DNA of 64,000 nucleotides from contig NZ_CP015164.1 of assembly GCF_001766235.1 (NCBI RefSeq), positions 2,011,001 to 2,075,000 on the forward strand, in the 5' to 3' direction. A program made the position numbers and the translations under genes. Positions 36,706 through 49,067 of this stretch are shown here, piece by piece (position 1 is the stretch's first letter; each line of letters begins with the position of its first letter). Origin of the DNA: Acetobacter ascendens. Lineage in GTDB: Bacteria; Pseudomonadota; Alphaproteobacteria; Acetobacterales; Acetobacteraceae. The notes beneath the pieces are model-generated. The model did not search any database. It was not told where the DNA came from and saw only the letters and a list, made by a program, of their open reading frames with translations.

Positions 36706-37239
36706 ATGAGCACAGCCACAGCAAAAGAAGCCCATATCAAGGAATATCTTGGCACGCCAACAGACCTGAAGGCCGATAAAGTAAAGGCCGTAGCAGGTGG
36801 CTTGTCTGAAGTTCTGGCCGATGTGTTTGCCCTGTATATTAAAACCAAAAATTTCCATTGGCATATGAGCGGTCGCCATTTTCGGGATTACCACCTGCTT
36901 TTGGATGAACAGAGCCAGCAGATTTTTGCCATGACAGACCCCATGGCAGAACGTGCCCGTAAAATTGGGGGCACCACGCTGCATTCTGTTGGGGAAATTG
37001 CCCGCAAAACCAAAATTTCTGATAACGATGCCTTGTACGTTACCCCAGAAGACATGCTTTCAGAACTGCGGGAAGATAACCTTACGCTCACCAAGCGCCT
37101 GCGTGCCGTGCATGCCATTGCATCCGATGCCGGAGATGTGGCAACAACCAGCCTGATTGAAAACTGGATTGATGAAACCGAACGCCGCACGTGGTTCCTG
37201 TTTGAAAGCACGCGCCCGGTTTTTGGACATAACGAGTAA
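36706..37239 (+). CDS. dps: Dps-type ferritin-like DNA-protection protein
   Basis: From the ATG at 36706 (AGGAGG about 11 bases upstream) it is 177 residues. The ferroxidase site is formed by KTKNFHWHMSGRHFRDYHLLLDEQ, with the His, Asp and Glu of Dps proteins. It stores iron with hydrogen peroxide as oxidant and shields DNA. The C-terminal ETERRTWFLFESTRP is typical of the clade. A strong terminator follows. Confidence 0.9.
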   Translation: MSTATAKEAHIKEYLGTPTDLKADKVKAVAGGLSEVLADVFALYIKTKNFHWHMSGRHFRDYHLLLDEQSQQIFAMTDPMAERARKIGGTTLHSVGEIARKTKISDNDALYVTPEDMLSELREDNLTLTKRLRAVHAIASDAGDVATTSLIENWIDETERRTWFLFESTRPVFGHNE

Positions 37240-37281
37240 ATATACCCGTTAATATCTAAAAGTTTTAAAAAATAACTTTTC

Positions 37282-37320
37282 AGTAAAGCGGCCTAGATGA
37301 TGGGCCGCTTTACTATTTTG
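37282..37320 (+). terminator. Terminator of dps
   Basis: AGTAAAGCGGCC (37282-37293) pairs with GGCCGCTTTACT (37303-37314), followed by ATTTTGT. Confidence 0.85.
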
Positions 37321-37348
37321 TAATATACAGAAAAAATCTTACCTATAA

Positions 37349-38253
37349 GAGCCCTTTTGGAAATTCGCTATGATAGGTTTTCAAGAGGTTTTGAGCGTGA
37401 TTCAAAGGCAGGATGTGGACGCCAGCACAACGAGGCCGCATGGCCGGAATTACACGCAAGACGAAACGCTATCCGTCTGATCTGACAGATGAGGAATGGG
37501 AGCGCATAGCGCCTCTGATGCCCCCTGCGAACCGGCGTGGTCGGAAACGGACAACCGATTTCCGTGAGATCATCAATGCTCTGCGCTATCTCGTGCGCTC
37601 AGGCTGCGGTTGGGAGATGCTTCCGGTTCATTTTGGCCCATGGCAAACGGTTTACTGGTGGTTCCGCAGGCTGATGCGCCGTTTCCTGTTCCAGACCATT
37701 CATGATGTCTGTCTGATGCTCGATCGTGAAGCGACAGGACGCGAAACCAGTCCATCGGGTGGTGTCATTGATAGCCAGAGTATCAAGGCACCCCACGCAA
37801 AGACACGTGGTTATGACGCAGGCAAGAAGATCGTCGGTCGGAAACGTCACATCGCAGTTGATACGGATGGCCGCCTTCTCCTGGTCCAGCTGACAACAGC
37901 CGATATTTCGGACAGTGCAGGAGGACAGATGATCCTTGATGCCATTCGTAAACGCTGGCCTTGGGTGAAGCACCTGTTTGCCGATGGAGCCTATGACCGC
38001 CTCCAGTTGATGGATAAGGCCACTTTTCTCGACTTCACAGTCGAGATCATCCGGCGGTCAGAGACAGCAAAAGGGTTTGAAATCCTGCCGCGTCGGTGGG
38101 TTGTGGAACGGACCTTCGGTTGGATGATCCGCTGGCGTCGCCTTGTGAAGGACTACGAACAGCGGATCGACGTCGCAGAGGCCATGATCCACATCGCCAT
38201 GGGAAGCCTCATGCTACGCCGAAACGCTCATCCGTGAATTTCCAAAAGGGCTC
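37349..38253 (+). mobile_element. 905-bp IS5-family element (copy A2)
   Basis: Same 18-bp ends and length as copy A1; TAA duplication on both sides. Inserted between dps and Hint protein 3. Confidence 0.92.
37413..38237 (+). CDS. IS5-family transposase (copy A2)
   Basis: 274 residues, the same as copy A3 and one residue different from A1. Full catalytic set present. Confidence 0.93.
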   Translation: MWTPAQRGRMAGITRKTKRYPSDLTDEEWERIAPLMPPANRRGRKRTTDFREIINALRYLVRSGCGWEMLPVHFGPWQTVYWWFRRLMRRFLFQTIHDVCLMLDREATGRETSPSGGVIDSQSIKAPHAKTRGYDAGKKIVGRKRHIAVDTDGRLLLVQLTTADISDSAGGQMILDAIRKRWPWVKHLFADGAYDRLQLMDKATFLDFTVEIIRRSETAKGFEILPRRWVVERTFGWMIRWRRLVKDYEQRIDVAEAMIHIAMGSLMLRRNAHP

Positions 38254-38558
38254 TAAGACCTATTGAATAAACGCAGATATATTTTTTAGTGCCTTGTAAT
38301 ATATCAGTTTTCTCAAAAAACATTTCTGTATCACGCTGCCGGCATATCGAATATTCGGGTGAACTTTAAATATAGATTGTAAGTTTATTTAGTTATTATG
38401 ATAATTTTAAATAAACATAAAATACTTCTCCTATTTTGTGATATTTTACATAACTTTTCCTGTTTAGAAAATATTAATGTATTGCTGCAAAAATAATTAA
38501 GAATTTCTTATCTAAATTGGCTGGTTTTAAGCCACCAGCATATTAAAGGCTTAAAAAC
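38254..38558. other. AT-rich region upstream of Hint protein 3
   Basis: About 305 bases, very AT-rich, presumably containing the promoter of the Hint gene. No frame, repeat or hairpin of note was found. Confidence 0.3.
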
Positions 38559-38975
38559 ATGGCAGATGACGTAACAACCATTTCCTCCAACACAAGCTGG
38601 CTCAATTATAACGGCGACGGCACTCAAGATTCTGACACTCCGCCAGATAACGCCACATCTGGTTTAGGCACAGGCCCAACCCTGAACGTTACCAATGGGG
38701 CTTTGCTAGAAATTTCCGACTACCTGAACCTAAATGCAGCCACCCTTAATATTACAGATGGCGCCACCGTTTCCGTTGTTCCCGATGGTATTTTAGGTGG
38801 TGACCTAACTAACGCTGCAGGAGGCACCGTTAACATTGATGGCGGCACCCTGACGCTCAGCAATGAATTTAATGGCAACCAGTCTGTTTATAATATCACC
38901 AACGGCACATTATCTGTTGGCAATGATTTCAACGGCAATCAGGCTGTTTACAATATTTACAAAGGTGGCGTGCTA

Positions 38976-39839
38976 CGGCGTGTCGTCAGTTAAGCCCTGA
39001 GAGTGGCACGTGAGGGTTGTACTTTGTGTCTGCGTGTGCTGACTGTTTTCCCGTTTTTTTGGGGAGACAGACAGATGCGGCGCTATAGTTTACGCGATGA
39101 CCAGTGGGAGCGGATAAAGGATCTTCTTCCTGGTCGAGAAGGCTATGTCGGCGGCACTGCGGTGAACAACCGTCTGTTCGTGGAGGCGGTGTTGTATCGC
39201 TATCGCGCGGGTATTCCATGGCGCGACCTTCCTGCCCGTTTCGGTGACTGGAAAAACGTGCACCGGCGTCTGCGCCGCTGGTGTGAAAGCGGCGTCATCG
39301 AACGGATATTTCGTTATCTGGCCGCTGATTACGACAACGAATACATGATGATCGACAGCACAATTGTCCGAGCGCATCAGCATAGTGCCGGAGCTCTCAA
39401 AAAAGGGGCACGGATCAGGCCATCGGACGATCACGAGGCGGGCTAACTACAAAGATCCATGCCATCTGCGACGCTCTGGGCAATCCAGTGGAACTCGGCA
39501 TCACACCGGGACAGGATGCCGATATCACCCAGGCAGAACCACTTCTGGAAAACATCGAACCGGATGCTTTCCTTGCTGACAAGGCGTATGACGCGGACAG
39601 GTTGATCGATCGGCTGATACAGCGCGGGATTACCCCGGTCATCCCGCCAAAACGCAACAGAACGACACGACGGAAAACCGATTTTTCTCTCTACCGCGAA
39701 CGGAACCTTGTTGAGAGGTTCTTCAATAAACTCAAGCAGTTTCGCGCTATCGCAACCCGCTACGATAAACTGAAATCGACCTTCCTCGCAGCCGTGCAGT
39801 TCGCCTCAATCATCATCCTGCTTAACTGACGACACGCCG
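38976..39839 (+). mobile_element. 864-bp IS5-family element (copy B3)
   Basis: Same ends and length as copy B1; TA duplication. Inserted in the passenger part of Hint protein 3. Confidence 0.92.
39075..39829 (+). CDS. IS427-type transposase (copy B3)
   Basis: Two frames joined at the A-run; protein parts are the same as in copies B1 and B2. Confidence 0.9.
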
Positions 39840-41350
39840 TAGATGCCGGCACCAATTACTCCAACATCAATGCTGGGCGCTTTAATATTGAAGGCGGCAC
39901 GGTTATATTTTCTGACATTGCCAATATTGATGGCGGCAACAAGATTGATTTCCATAACATCCCCGGTGGGCAGCTTGTTATTGGCAGCACATCTTTAAGC
40001 GATCTTTCAGGGGATTCCCTGAATGTCGAAAACTTTGTGCATGGAGATCAGATTAAAATTGCCTCCAGCACATCTTATAGTGATGATGCGCTGTCCACTG
40101 CCATCAGTGGGAATGACCTGCTTATCCAGTCCACCGTGGATGGTAAAACCACCACGGTTGTCACCATTAAAGGGTATGCAACATCTTCCGCCGCCAATGT
40201 AGACCCCGCCCCTACCGTAACCTACAGCGATGGCTACATTCTGTTTGGTGAACAAAGCGATACAGGCGCATGTTTTCTGGCAGGCAGCATGGTGCGCACC
40301 CCGCAGGGTTCTGTTGCTGTAGAAGACATTCAGGCAGGCACACATATTTTTGTATATGACTGGAAAAACAAGACAGAAACCACACAGCCAGTTAGCTGGG
40401 CTGGGCAGGCTTTTACGGTTGTAAATTCCAGCCTGCCGGATGATGAAGCCGGATACCCCGTACGTATTTTAAAAGATGCTCTGGCAGACGGCGTGCCTTA
40501 CAAGGATATGCTGGTAACGGCAGAACATTGCCTGTTCTTTAACGGGCAGTTTGTGCCTGCGCGTATGCTGGTAAACGGTGCTTCCATTTTTTACGATAAG
40601 TCCATCACCTCTTATCCGTATTACCATGTGGAAACAGCAGAACATGCCGTTATCTCTGTGGATGGCGTGCTAACAGAAAGCTATCTGGATACAGGTAACC
40701 GCCGCAACTTCCGCCAGAACAGCAAGGTTGTGCAGTTGCACGGCAAAACACGCACATGGGAAGAAGATGCCGCAGCCCCATTGTGTGTAGATGTTGCTTT
40801 TGTAAAACCGCTTTTTGATAACCTCAAAAACCGTGCAAGCCATGTGGCTGGCAGCCAAACACCCGCCGCGCCCAGCACACTGACAACAGACCCCAACCTG
40901 CATCTGGTTACGCAAACAGGTGCAGTTATTCGGCCTGTGCGCTGCGCCAACCAGCATTACAGCTTTATGCTGCCACCGGGCACACTGTCTGTTCAGATTG
41001 TTTCACGCGCAAGCCGCCCGGCAGATGTCATTGGGTCTTTTGTGGATGATCGCCGACAGTTGGGGGTTGCTGTGGCTGATATTCAGCTTGTAACTGCCCG
41101 TAAGCGCGCAACCCTCATTACGGCGCATCTTCAGCCTAACAAACCGGCTGGCTGGCATAATATGGGTTGGGCCGAATGCGCATGGACAAACGGTAACGCC
41201 ACGCTGCCGCTAGGTGCACAAACAAAGCATAACGAAATTGCCATGCTTTCCATCACCCTTCAGGCAACGGGTTCCTATCCGCTTGCGCCAGAAGCACAGG
41301 AAAACGCGCAGATACGTTCTGCCTGATAGGTTCTTAAACCTTTCAGATAC

Positions 41351-41393
41351 AAAAAGAGGCCCTGCTTTTATAAACAGGGCCTCTTTTATTTTG
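41351..41393. terminator. Bidirectional terminator after Hint protein 3
   Basis: AAAAGAGGCCCTG pairs with CAGGGCCTCTTTT over 13 bases with A and T runs at both sides; shared with the convergent FkbM gene. Confidence 0.9.
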
Positions 41394-41407
41394 TAATCTT
41401 TCTATAA

Positions 41408-42181
41408 TTACACTGTTGGAATGACTTTTTCCTGCGGTACCCACATATGGTTCCATGCCTGTGCTTCGTACACCACACGGTTACCGGGTTGAGAAGCCCC
41501 GTTGGGAAGCAGGGCAACATCCTGATACCCACACCGTTGCAGCAGGTCTGTCAGCCCGGTTTGATCTGCGCGCGGAAGCACTTCAACAAAAACTATAGGC
41601 CTATCGCGCTTTATCAGGGTTTCTGCACCTAGCAGAACATCCAGATCATGCCCTTCTGCATCCACCTTCACAATGGCCACCTTAGAACCCCGTGGGTGCA
41701 AATCATCCAGTTTGCGCACAGTAACACTCTGATGGCCGCCGATATGCTCCTTGAATTCCGCATTCAGCGAGGCACTGGTTTCTACCAGCCCATGCCCTGC
41801 ATCTGGCACATACAGGGTAGAAACCGCATTGGCGTTGCTGACTGCGAAAGGGGAAATCGTGACCCTTTTTGAAAAACCATTTTGAATAATATTTTCTTGC
41901 AGGATCTTAAAAACAGGAGGGAAAGGTTCATACGCACAAACCTTCATACGCCGAGAAACACAGAGTGAAAGCAGGCTGTAAAAGCCGGTATTGGCCCCCA
42001 CATCTACAATCAGCCCTTTTTGCGCCTGCTTTACAGCCGCGGCAAAATACTGAGGCATTGGGGTTTCAAAATGTTTCCACCCCCCTGCCTGCACGGCATT
42101 TACCACTTGGTCCCGGCCTGCGCAGGGGTCCATAAAAAAGGTGGGAATGTCCCAATCCTTATCCCCACGAATTTCAACCAT
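41408..42181 (-). CDS. FkbM-family methyltransferase with a MITE in its 5' end
   Basis: The core of 257 residues starts at the ATG at 42181. It has SAM-binding VDVGANTGFYSLLS, the FkbM-type YEPFPPVFKILQENI, and KVDAEGHDLDVLLGAE, so it methylates a sugar or glycan hydroxyl. Without the MITE at 42192-42344, the frame extends upstream to a GTG at 42394 with a GGAG site (RALINRLQDVFRPKPKEG), which is probably the original start. The MITE brings a TGA about ten codons in, so translation must now restart at an ATG inside the MITE (42277) or at 42181. Activity is uncertain. Confidence 0.75.
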   Translation of the reverse strand: MVEIRGDKDWDIPTFFMDPCAGRDQVVNAVQAGGWKHFETPMPQYFAAAVKQAQKGLIVDVGANTGFYSLLSLCVSRRMKVCAYEPFPPVFKILQENIIQNGFSKRVTISPFAVSNANAVSTLYVPDAGHGLVETSASLNAEFKEHIGGHQSVTVRKLDDLHPRGSKVAIVKVDAEGHDLDVLLGAETLIKRDRPIVFVEVLPRADQTGLTDLLQRCGYQDVALLPNGASQPGNRVVYEAQAWNHMWVPQEKVIPTV

Positions 42182-42191
42182 ACCTTCCTTA

Positions 42192-42344
42192 GAGCCCTTT
42201 TGGAAATTCGTAATCTGACGCCAAATCAGCCTCACTGAGCGCACATATAGCATCAGGAAATAACGGATTTCCGTCATTCTCGTGTTAATGTAGAGGTCTC
42301 GTCCATACTTATTTCGGCGTCATCGGCCTTTTCCAAAAGGGCTC
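42192..42344. mobile_element. 153-bp MITE with the ends of the 905-bp IS
   Basis: Both ends carry GAGCCCTTTTGGAAA and its complement; TTA is duplicated on both sides. The 120-base centre has no similarity to the IS and no gene. A non-autonomous passenger that the copy A transposase could move. Lies in the FkbM gene. Confidence 0.85.
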
Positions 42345-42484
42345 TTAGGCTTTGGCCGAAAAACATCTTGCAGGCGATTTATAAGTGCGCGCACTTTTTA
42401 ACGCTCCCACGCATAGTAAAGAATTCCGCAAACACAACACATTTTCCACCTGCAAGACGTAACACAGTTTTACAGGGGAACAGC

Positions 42485-44155
<1,671 letters not shown>

Positions 44156-44217
44156 CTATTATGACCAGTGGGGGAGTGTAAAAAAAACAGCGGTTTTGCC
44201 CCGCGCATAGGGCAAAA

Positions 44218-45426
44218 TCATACTTCCTCGTTCGGGGGGAGAGGTGCGGAAAGGCGGCTGGCCACAGCCAAAAGCACCGCCGTAATGGGGGAGGCAAAAA
44301 TAAAGCCCCACATGCCCAAAAACGCACCAAAAATTGTTTGCGAAAGAATGGTGAGCGCAGGCGGCATCCGCACCGCACGTTTTTGAATGAAGGGAGACAT
44401 CACATACCCTTCAAACGTCTGGATAGCGGCATACAGCCCCGCCACCATCATGGCTTCACGCGGGCCAACGGAAAGCGCAATCAGCAACGCAGGCACGGCC
44501 CCAATAAACGTGCCCAGATACGGCACAAAATTGGCCAGTCCGGCCACCAGCCCCAAAGGCAGCGCTAGAGGCATACCCAACAGAGAAAGGCCGCTCCATG
44601 TCAAGCACCCCACAACCGTCATATCCAGCATCTGCCCCGCCACCCAAGCGGTAAGGGCGTGGCCGGTTGTTAGCAACACGGTGCGCATGGTGCTGCGGTA
44701 AGCCACAGGCGTTATGCGCAAAATGCCATTGGCATACAGGTGGGGAGAAAGCGCAAAATATACCCCAGCAATAATAATTACCACCATGGTGCCAACCGAA
44801 CCAAAGGTGGAGGTGAGCACGTTGGTCATGGACCCTGCAAAATCCATGCCGTTATCTGTGCCGGCATGGCCATCGGGCACCATGTTGCCACCCAGAAAAC
44901 GCGGGAAGTGGTCTAGCACCGCATGGCCCAGCGGGTTGCTGTCCAGCATATTGTGCAGGGCATCGCGCTCACTGGTTAAAGCCTCATGCAAGTGCGAAAG
45001 CTGCACCATCAGTTCTGGGCCAGACACATGCACCACAAGGGAAAGCGCGCCCACAAGCACCAGCACAAACAGCATGACAGAAAGCCACTGCGGAATATGC
45101 AGTAAGCGAGAAATAATGCGGGCCGCAGCATGTAGCACCACTGCCACCAAGGCAGAGGCAAACACCACCATCACCACCGCCCCGCCGGAGCTGACAAACA
45201 GCCCTGCCGCTGTAACCGTTACCACCATAACGGCCAGCCGGTAACAACGGCGCACCGTGCTTTCCAGCTTGTGAACAGATGCCTCTAGCCCGGCAAGCTG
45301 CGGTGCCTCTGGCACATGGGGCGCAGAAGCTGCTGGCGTTGTAATGGATGGGGTTGGGGCGCTGCTATCTGGCGGTTGCACGGCGTGTTTTCTCCTGCCT
45401 GCGGGGCGGAAGAACGGAGGGCGCAT
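44218..45426 (-). CDS. AI-2E-family transporter
   Basis: A 402-residue membrane protein. After a Pro/Ala-rich cytoplasmic start come about eight helices with a long periplasmic loop (residues 140-215), and the conserved end FVPYLGTFIGAVPALLIAL then PFIQKRAVRMPPALTILSQTIFG, the signature of this family of putative permeases. Actual substrates vary (AI-2 in one member, Na+/H+ in others). Single gene between aspartate decarboxylase and DUF4112. Confidence 0.85.
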   Translation of the reverse strand: MRPPFFRPAGRRKHAVQPPDSSAPTPSITTPAASAPHVPEAPQLAGLEASVHKLESTVRRCYRLAVMVVTVTAAGLFVSSGGAVVMVVFASALVAVVLHAAARIISRLLHIPQWLSVMLFVLVLVGALSLVVHVSGPELMVQLSHLHEALTSERDALHNMLDSNPLGHAVLDHFPRFLGGNMVPDGHAGTDNGMDFAGSMTNVLTSTFGSVGTMVVIIIAGVYFALSPHLYANGILRITPVAYRSTMRTVLLTTGHALTAWVAGQMLDMTVVGCLTWSGLSLLGMPLALPLGLVAGLANFVPYLGTFIGAVPALLIALSVGPREAMMVAGLYAAIQTFEGYVMSPFIQKRAVRMPPALTILSQTIFGAFLGMWGFIFASPITAVLLAVASRLSAPLPPNEEV

Positions 45427-45622
45427 TGCACCTTCTGCCTACCACCGGCATTTGTGCCGTTGTGCTGCAAAATGGCGCCGCCCACACCCTTTTTTCTTGC
45501 AACGCAGGCTAAACGTGGCGGGCCACCCTGCCTGTTTTACCTGTTAACGTGCCAGACGCATAAAAGGGCCACCCACCGGGCAGTCCTTATTATGATCAGA
45601 CATATTTTTTATAAAATAATGC

Positions 45623-46084
45623 TTATTTTTTGCGTGTGGCAGCAGAGGACGGCACACCCAGCCAGTTTTCCATAACGGCCACGTTACGCATGTTGGCCTT
45701 AAAGGCAATGTCCAGCAGATCACCCGCCACGGGCACCACATCCACTGCGGCTTCTATGGCAATATTGCCCACCATGCGCAGTAACAGTTTGAGCGGCAGG
45801 CCCATGCGCCAGGCCTCCCACACCACATAAAAGGAAAGCAGGCCCATAACCGTGCTGCCACCGCCGGGCACTAGCCCCACAATAGCATCCGCCCCTACGC
45901 GCACGCGAGTGCCAGGCAGCCTGATGGCGGCATCCAGCAGCCACGCAAAACGCCGCGCCCTTTTAAGGCGGCGCAGCGCATCCGCAGAGGGCTGCCCGTT
46001 AGCAGACTGCCCACTTTGAAAAGAGGAAAACCCGGTATGAGCCAGAGCGTGTGTTGTCATGCCTTTTACGTAAGCAGGAGGCAT
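45623..46084 (-). CDS. DUF4112 membrane protein
   Basis: From the ATG at 46084 it is 153 residues (46060 gives 145). It contains the DUF4112 motif set: LKRARRFAWLLDAAIRLPGTRVRVGADAIVGLVPGGG, two hydrophobic helices (MGLLSFYVVWEAWRMGL and IAIEAAVDVVPVAGDLLDIAFKANMRN). The function of this family is not known. It starts just after the msrB stop, so the two may be cotranscribed. Confidence 0.75.
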   Translation of the reverse strand: MPPAYVKGMTTHALAHTGFSSFQSGQSANGQPSADALRRLKRARRFAWLLDAAIRLPGTRVRVGADAIVGLVPGGGSTVMGLLSFYVVWEAWRMGLPLKLLLRMVGNIAIEAAVDVVPVAGDLLDIAFKANMRNVAVMENWLGVPSSAATRKK

Positions 46085-46091
46085 GACGCTT

Positions 46092-46559
46092 TCAAGATGC
46101 CCAGCCGCTTGTATGATCCATAGCGGTGGCGCCACCAGCAGAAGTAGCCCGCTGTGGATCTGGCCTAAAATCCAGCGCCAGACCATTCATGCAGTAGCGC
46201 TGGCCTGTGGGGGGTGGGCCATCGGGAAATACATGGCCCAGATGCCCTTCACACTGTGCACAATGGGCTTCTGTCCGCACCATGCCGTGGCTGGTATCTT
46301 TGTGTGTGGCCACGGCGTTGGGTTCCGCCGCCCAGAAGGAAGGCCAGCCGCTCCCGCTTTCATACTTGGTAGTAGAACGGAACAGCAATGCCCCACAGGC
46401 CGCACAATGATACGCACCCTCGCGCTTTTCATGGTTTAGTGGGCTGGAACCGGGATACTCCGTTCCGTGGCCAAACAGAATCTGCTCCTGCTCTGGAGTA
46501 AGCGGGCCACGCGGGCCGCACCCACCGGCACCGCAGCTGCCTGATAAAGAATCTGACAT
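46092..46559 (-). CDS. msrB: Peptide-methionine (R)-S-oxide reductase
   Basis: A 155-residue enzyme that repairs oxidised methionine. Zinc ligands are Cys52, Cys55 (CAAC), Cys100, Cys103 (CAQC); the catalytic Cys is Cys123 in RYCMNGLAL, where most relatives have RYCx[10 protein letters not shown] is the family signature. The start has a Cys/Gly-rich patch ([10 protein letters not shown]) before the domain. Cytoplasmic; upstream of DUF4112 on the same strand. Confidence 0.9.
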   Translation of the reverse strand: MSDSLSGSCGAGGCGPRGPLTPEQEQILFGHGTEYPGSSPLNHEKREGAYHCAACGALLFRSTTKYESGSGWPSFWAAEPNAVATHKDTSHGMVRTEAHCAQCEGHLGHVFPDGPPPTGQRYCMNGLALDFRPDPQRATSAGGATAMDHTSGWAS

Positions 46560-47579
46560 GGCTAATCGCCTTTCCTGCCGTGTTTACAGTGACACATTAT
46601 GGCACCAACAACGTGCATGGCCATAGTTTGGTACCTTCACACTCTAGCGACCATCAGAATAAGCGCCGTTACAAAAATATAGCCCGCCCCATTGCATGTG
46701 CATCTCTATACCGGCACCACATTGCATATGGTTGATGCACCCTCCCCCGCCCCTGTTCTGGTTTTGCTACGAGATGATTACCGCGTGGCCGATAACCCTG
46801 CCCTGCACGCAGCTTGCGCAACTGGGCAGCCCGTACTGTGCGCATATGTGCAAGATACCGCTTTGCAGGATGCCCCTATCACCCGCATTGCAGATTGGGC
46901 ACAGGCGGCTTGTGCGCAACTGGCCGCCAGTTTGCACACACAAGGGCTGGCTTTATTTATGCTATCCGGCCCAACGCGGCTTGCTGTTCCCGCATTGGCG
47001 CACGCCGTAAATGCCACAGATGTGTTCTGGAACCGCAGGTACGATGCCCCCGGCATTGCCGTAGATACGGATGTACATGCCAGCCTGAAACAACTGGGGG
47101 TGACCGTACATTCCTGCACCGGCCGCCTGTTGTTTGAACCCTGGGCCATATGCACGCAGGCGGGCCAGCCTTACCGTGTGTTTACTGCATGGTGGCGCGC
47201 CGCGCGGGATTTGCCGGAGCCACCGCCTCCATTACCTGCGCCAGACATACGCGGGAAAGACTATGTGCCAGCACGCGCCCTCAACTTGCCAGACGGCGTG
47301 CGCCTTGGCCGTGTTGGCACGCAGTTGCCAGCTTTACCGCCCGGCTGGACAAGTGGAGAAAAAGCCGCCCACGCCAATCTGCACCTGTTTATAGAAAACG
47401 CACTAGAGAATTACGAAACACAGCGGGACAGAGCAGATGCCACGCATGGCACATCGCTGCTTTCACCTTATATTCGGGTGGGGCAAATTTCTGTGCGGCA
47501 AATCTGGCACGCCATCCGCCACGCTGCCGACCAGAACCCGCAAATGGCCACCGATACCGAAAAGTTTTTAGCAGAACTA

Positions 47580-48443
47580 CGGCGTGTCGTCAGTTAAGCA
47601 GGATGATGATTGAGGCGAACTGCACGGCTGCGAGGAAGGTCGATTTCAGTTTATCGTAGCGGGTTGCGATAGCGCGAAACTGCTTGAGTTTATTGAAGAA
47701 CCTCTCAACAAGGTTCCGTTCGCGGTAGAGAGAAAAATCGGTTTTCCGTCGTGTCGTTCTGTTGCATTTTGGCGGGATGACCGGGGTAATCCCGCGCTGT
47801 ATCAGCCGATCGATCAACCTGTCCGCGTCATACGCCTTGTCAGCAAGGAAAGCATCCGGTTCGATGTTTTCCAGAAGTGGTTCTGCCTGGGTGATATCGG
47901 CATCCTGTCCCGGTGTGATGCCGAGTTCCACTGGATTGCCCAGAGCGTCGCAGATGGCATGGATCTTTGTAGTTAGCCCGCCTCGTGATCGTCCGATGGC
48001 CTGATCCGTGCCCCTTTTTTGAGAGCTCCGGCACTATGCTGATGCGCTCGGACAATTGTGCTGTCGATCATCATGTATTCGTTGTCGTAATCAGCGGCCA
48101 GATAACGAAATATCCGTTCGATGACGCCGCTTTCACACCAGCGGCGCAGACGCCGGTGCACGTTTTTCCAGTCACCGAAACGGGCAGGAAGGTCGCGCCA
48201 TGGAATACCCGCGCGATAGCGATACAGCACCGCCTCCACGAACAGACGGTTGTTCACCGCAGTGCCGCCGACATAGCCTTCTCGACCAGGAAGAAGATCC
48301 TTTATCCGCTCCCACTGGTCATCGCGTAAACTATAGCGCCGCATCTGTCTGTCTCCCCAAAAAAACGGGAAAACAGTCAGCACACGCAGACACAAAGTAC
48401 AACCCTCACGTGCCACTCTCAGGGCTTAACTGACGACACGCCG
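47580..48443 (-). mobile_element. 864-bp IS5-family element (copy B4)
   Basis: Same ends and length as the other B copies, reversed orientation, TA duplication. Splits the photolyase gene. Confidence 0.92.
47590..48344 (-). CDS. IS427-type transposase (copy B4)
   Basis: Two frames joined at the A-run. One residue differs from the other copies (PPKCNRTT instead of PPKRNRTT); the catalytic residues are unchanged. Confidence 0.9.
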
Positions 48444-49026
48444 TAGGTTGGCGTGATTTTGCATGGATGCAGATGTTTACCACGCCAGATATAACCACCC
48501 GCAACCTGCGCGCAGAATTTGACCACATGCCATGGCGCACAGATGCCGCAGATTTGGCCGCATGGCAGCAAGGGCAAACGGGGTTTCCACTAGTAGATGC
48601 CGGAATGCGCCAACTGGCCCGCACAGGCTGGATGCACAACCGCGTGCGCATGGTTGTGGCATCCTTTTTAACCAAACATCTGCTTATAGATTGGCGAGAA
48701 GGCGAACGTTGGTTTTACGCACAGCTTTTGGATGCAGATGCCGCCGTAAACGCCATGAACTGGCAATGGGGCGCTGGCACGGGCATTGATGCGGCACCGT
48801 GGTTTCGTATTTTTAACCCGGTGGGGCAATCTGAAAAATGTGATCCACTCGGCCAGTATATCCGCACATGGGTGCTAGAACTGGCGACGCTGGATAACAA
48901 AACCATTCATACACCGTGGAAAAGCACAAAATATTTAAAGTACCCAGCCCCCATTGTAGACCTTAAACTGGGCCGCCTACGTGCATTGGAGTGTTGGAAA
49001 AACCTACCCAAATAATATGGGACCAT

Positions 49027-49067
49027 TATAAACAGGCCCTACCCCGATAGAGGTAGAGCCCGTTATT
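49027..49067. terminator. Hairpin terminator of Hint protein 4
   Basis: On the minus strand GGGCTCTACC pairs with GGTAGGGCCT, then a T-rich run. Nearly the same stem as after Hint protein 2. Also lies downstream of the photolyase. Confidence 0.65.

Larger units (their letters stand above)
38559..41326 (+). pseudogene. Hint-domain secreted protein 3, split by an IS
   Basis: The first 139 codons (from 38559) are an Asn/Thr/Gly-rich beta-repeat passenger (LNITDGATVSVVPDG; two units of NGNQ(S/A)VYNI). After the IS and one TA copy the frame continues in register (GVLDAGTNYSNINAGRFNIEGG) to 41326. Without the IS it would be 633 residues, with the Hint Cys in CFLAGSMVRTPQG, TAEHCLFFNGQFVPARMLVNG, the shared C-terminal domain and a final Ser-Ala. 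A frame from 40037 keeps the whole Hint part but would lack the passenger. Confidence 0.85.
46728..49015 (+). pseudogene. phrB: Deoxyribodipyrimidine photolyase, split by an IS
   Basis: The antenna domain (VLVLLRDDYRVADNPALHAA, FWNRRYDAPG) runs to 47579. After the IS and one TA copy the frame resumes in register (AELGWRDFAWMQMFTT) with the FAD domain: FPLVDAGMRQLARTGWMHNRVRMVVASFLTKHLLIDWREGE, then NWQWGAGTGIDAAPWFRIFNP, ending at 49015. Both halves are otherwise complete. The enzyme would repair pyrimidine dimers with blue light; it cannot work here. A TTG at 46692 is a possible earlier start. Confidence 0.9.
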
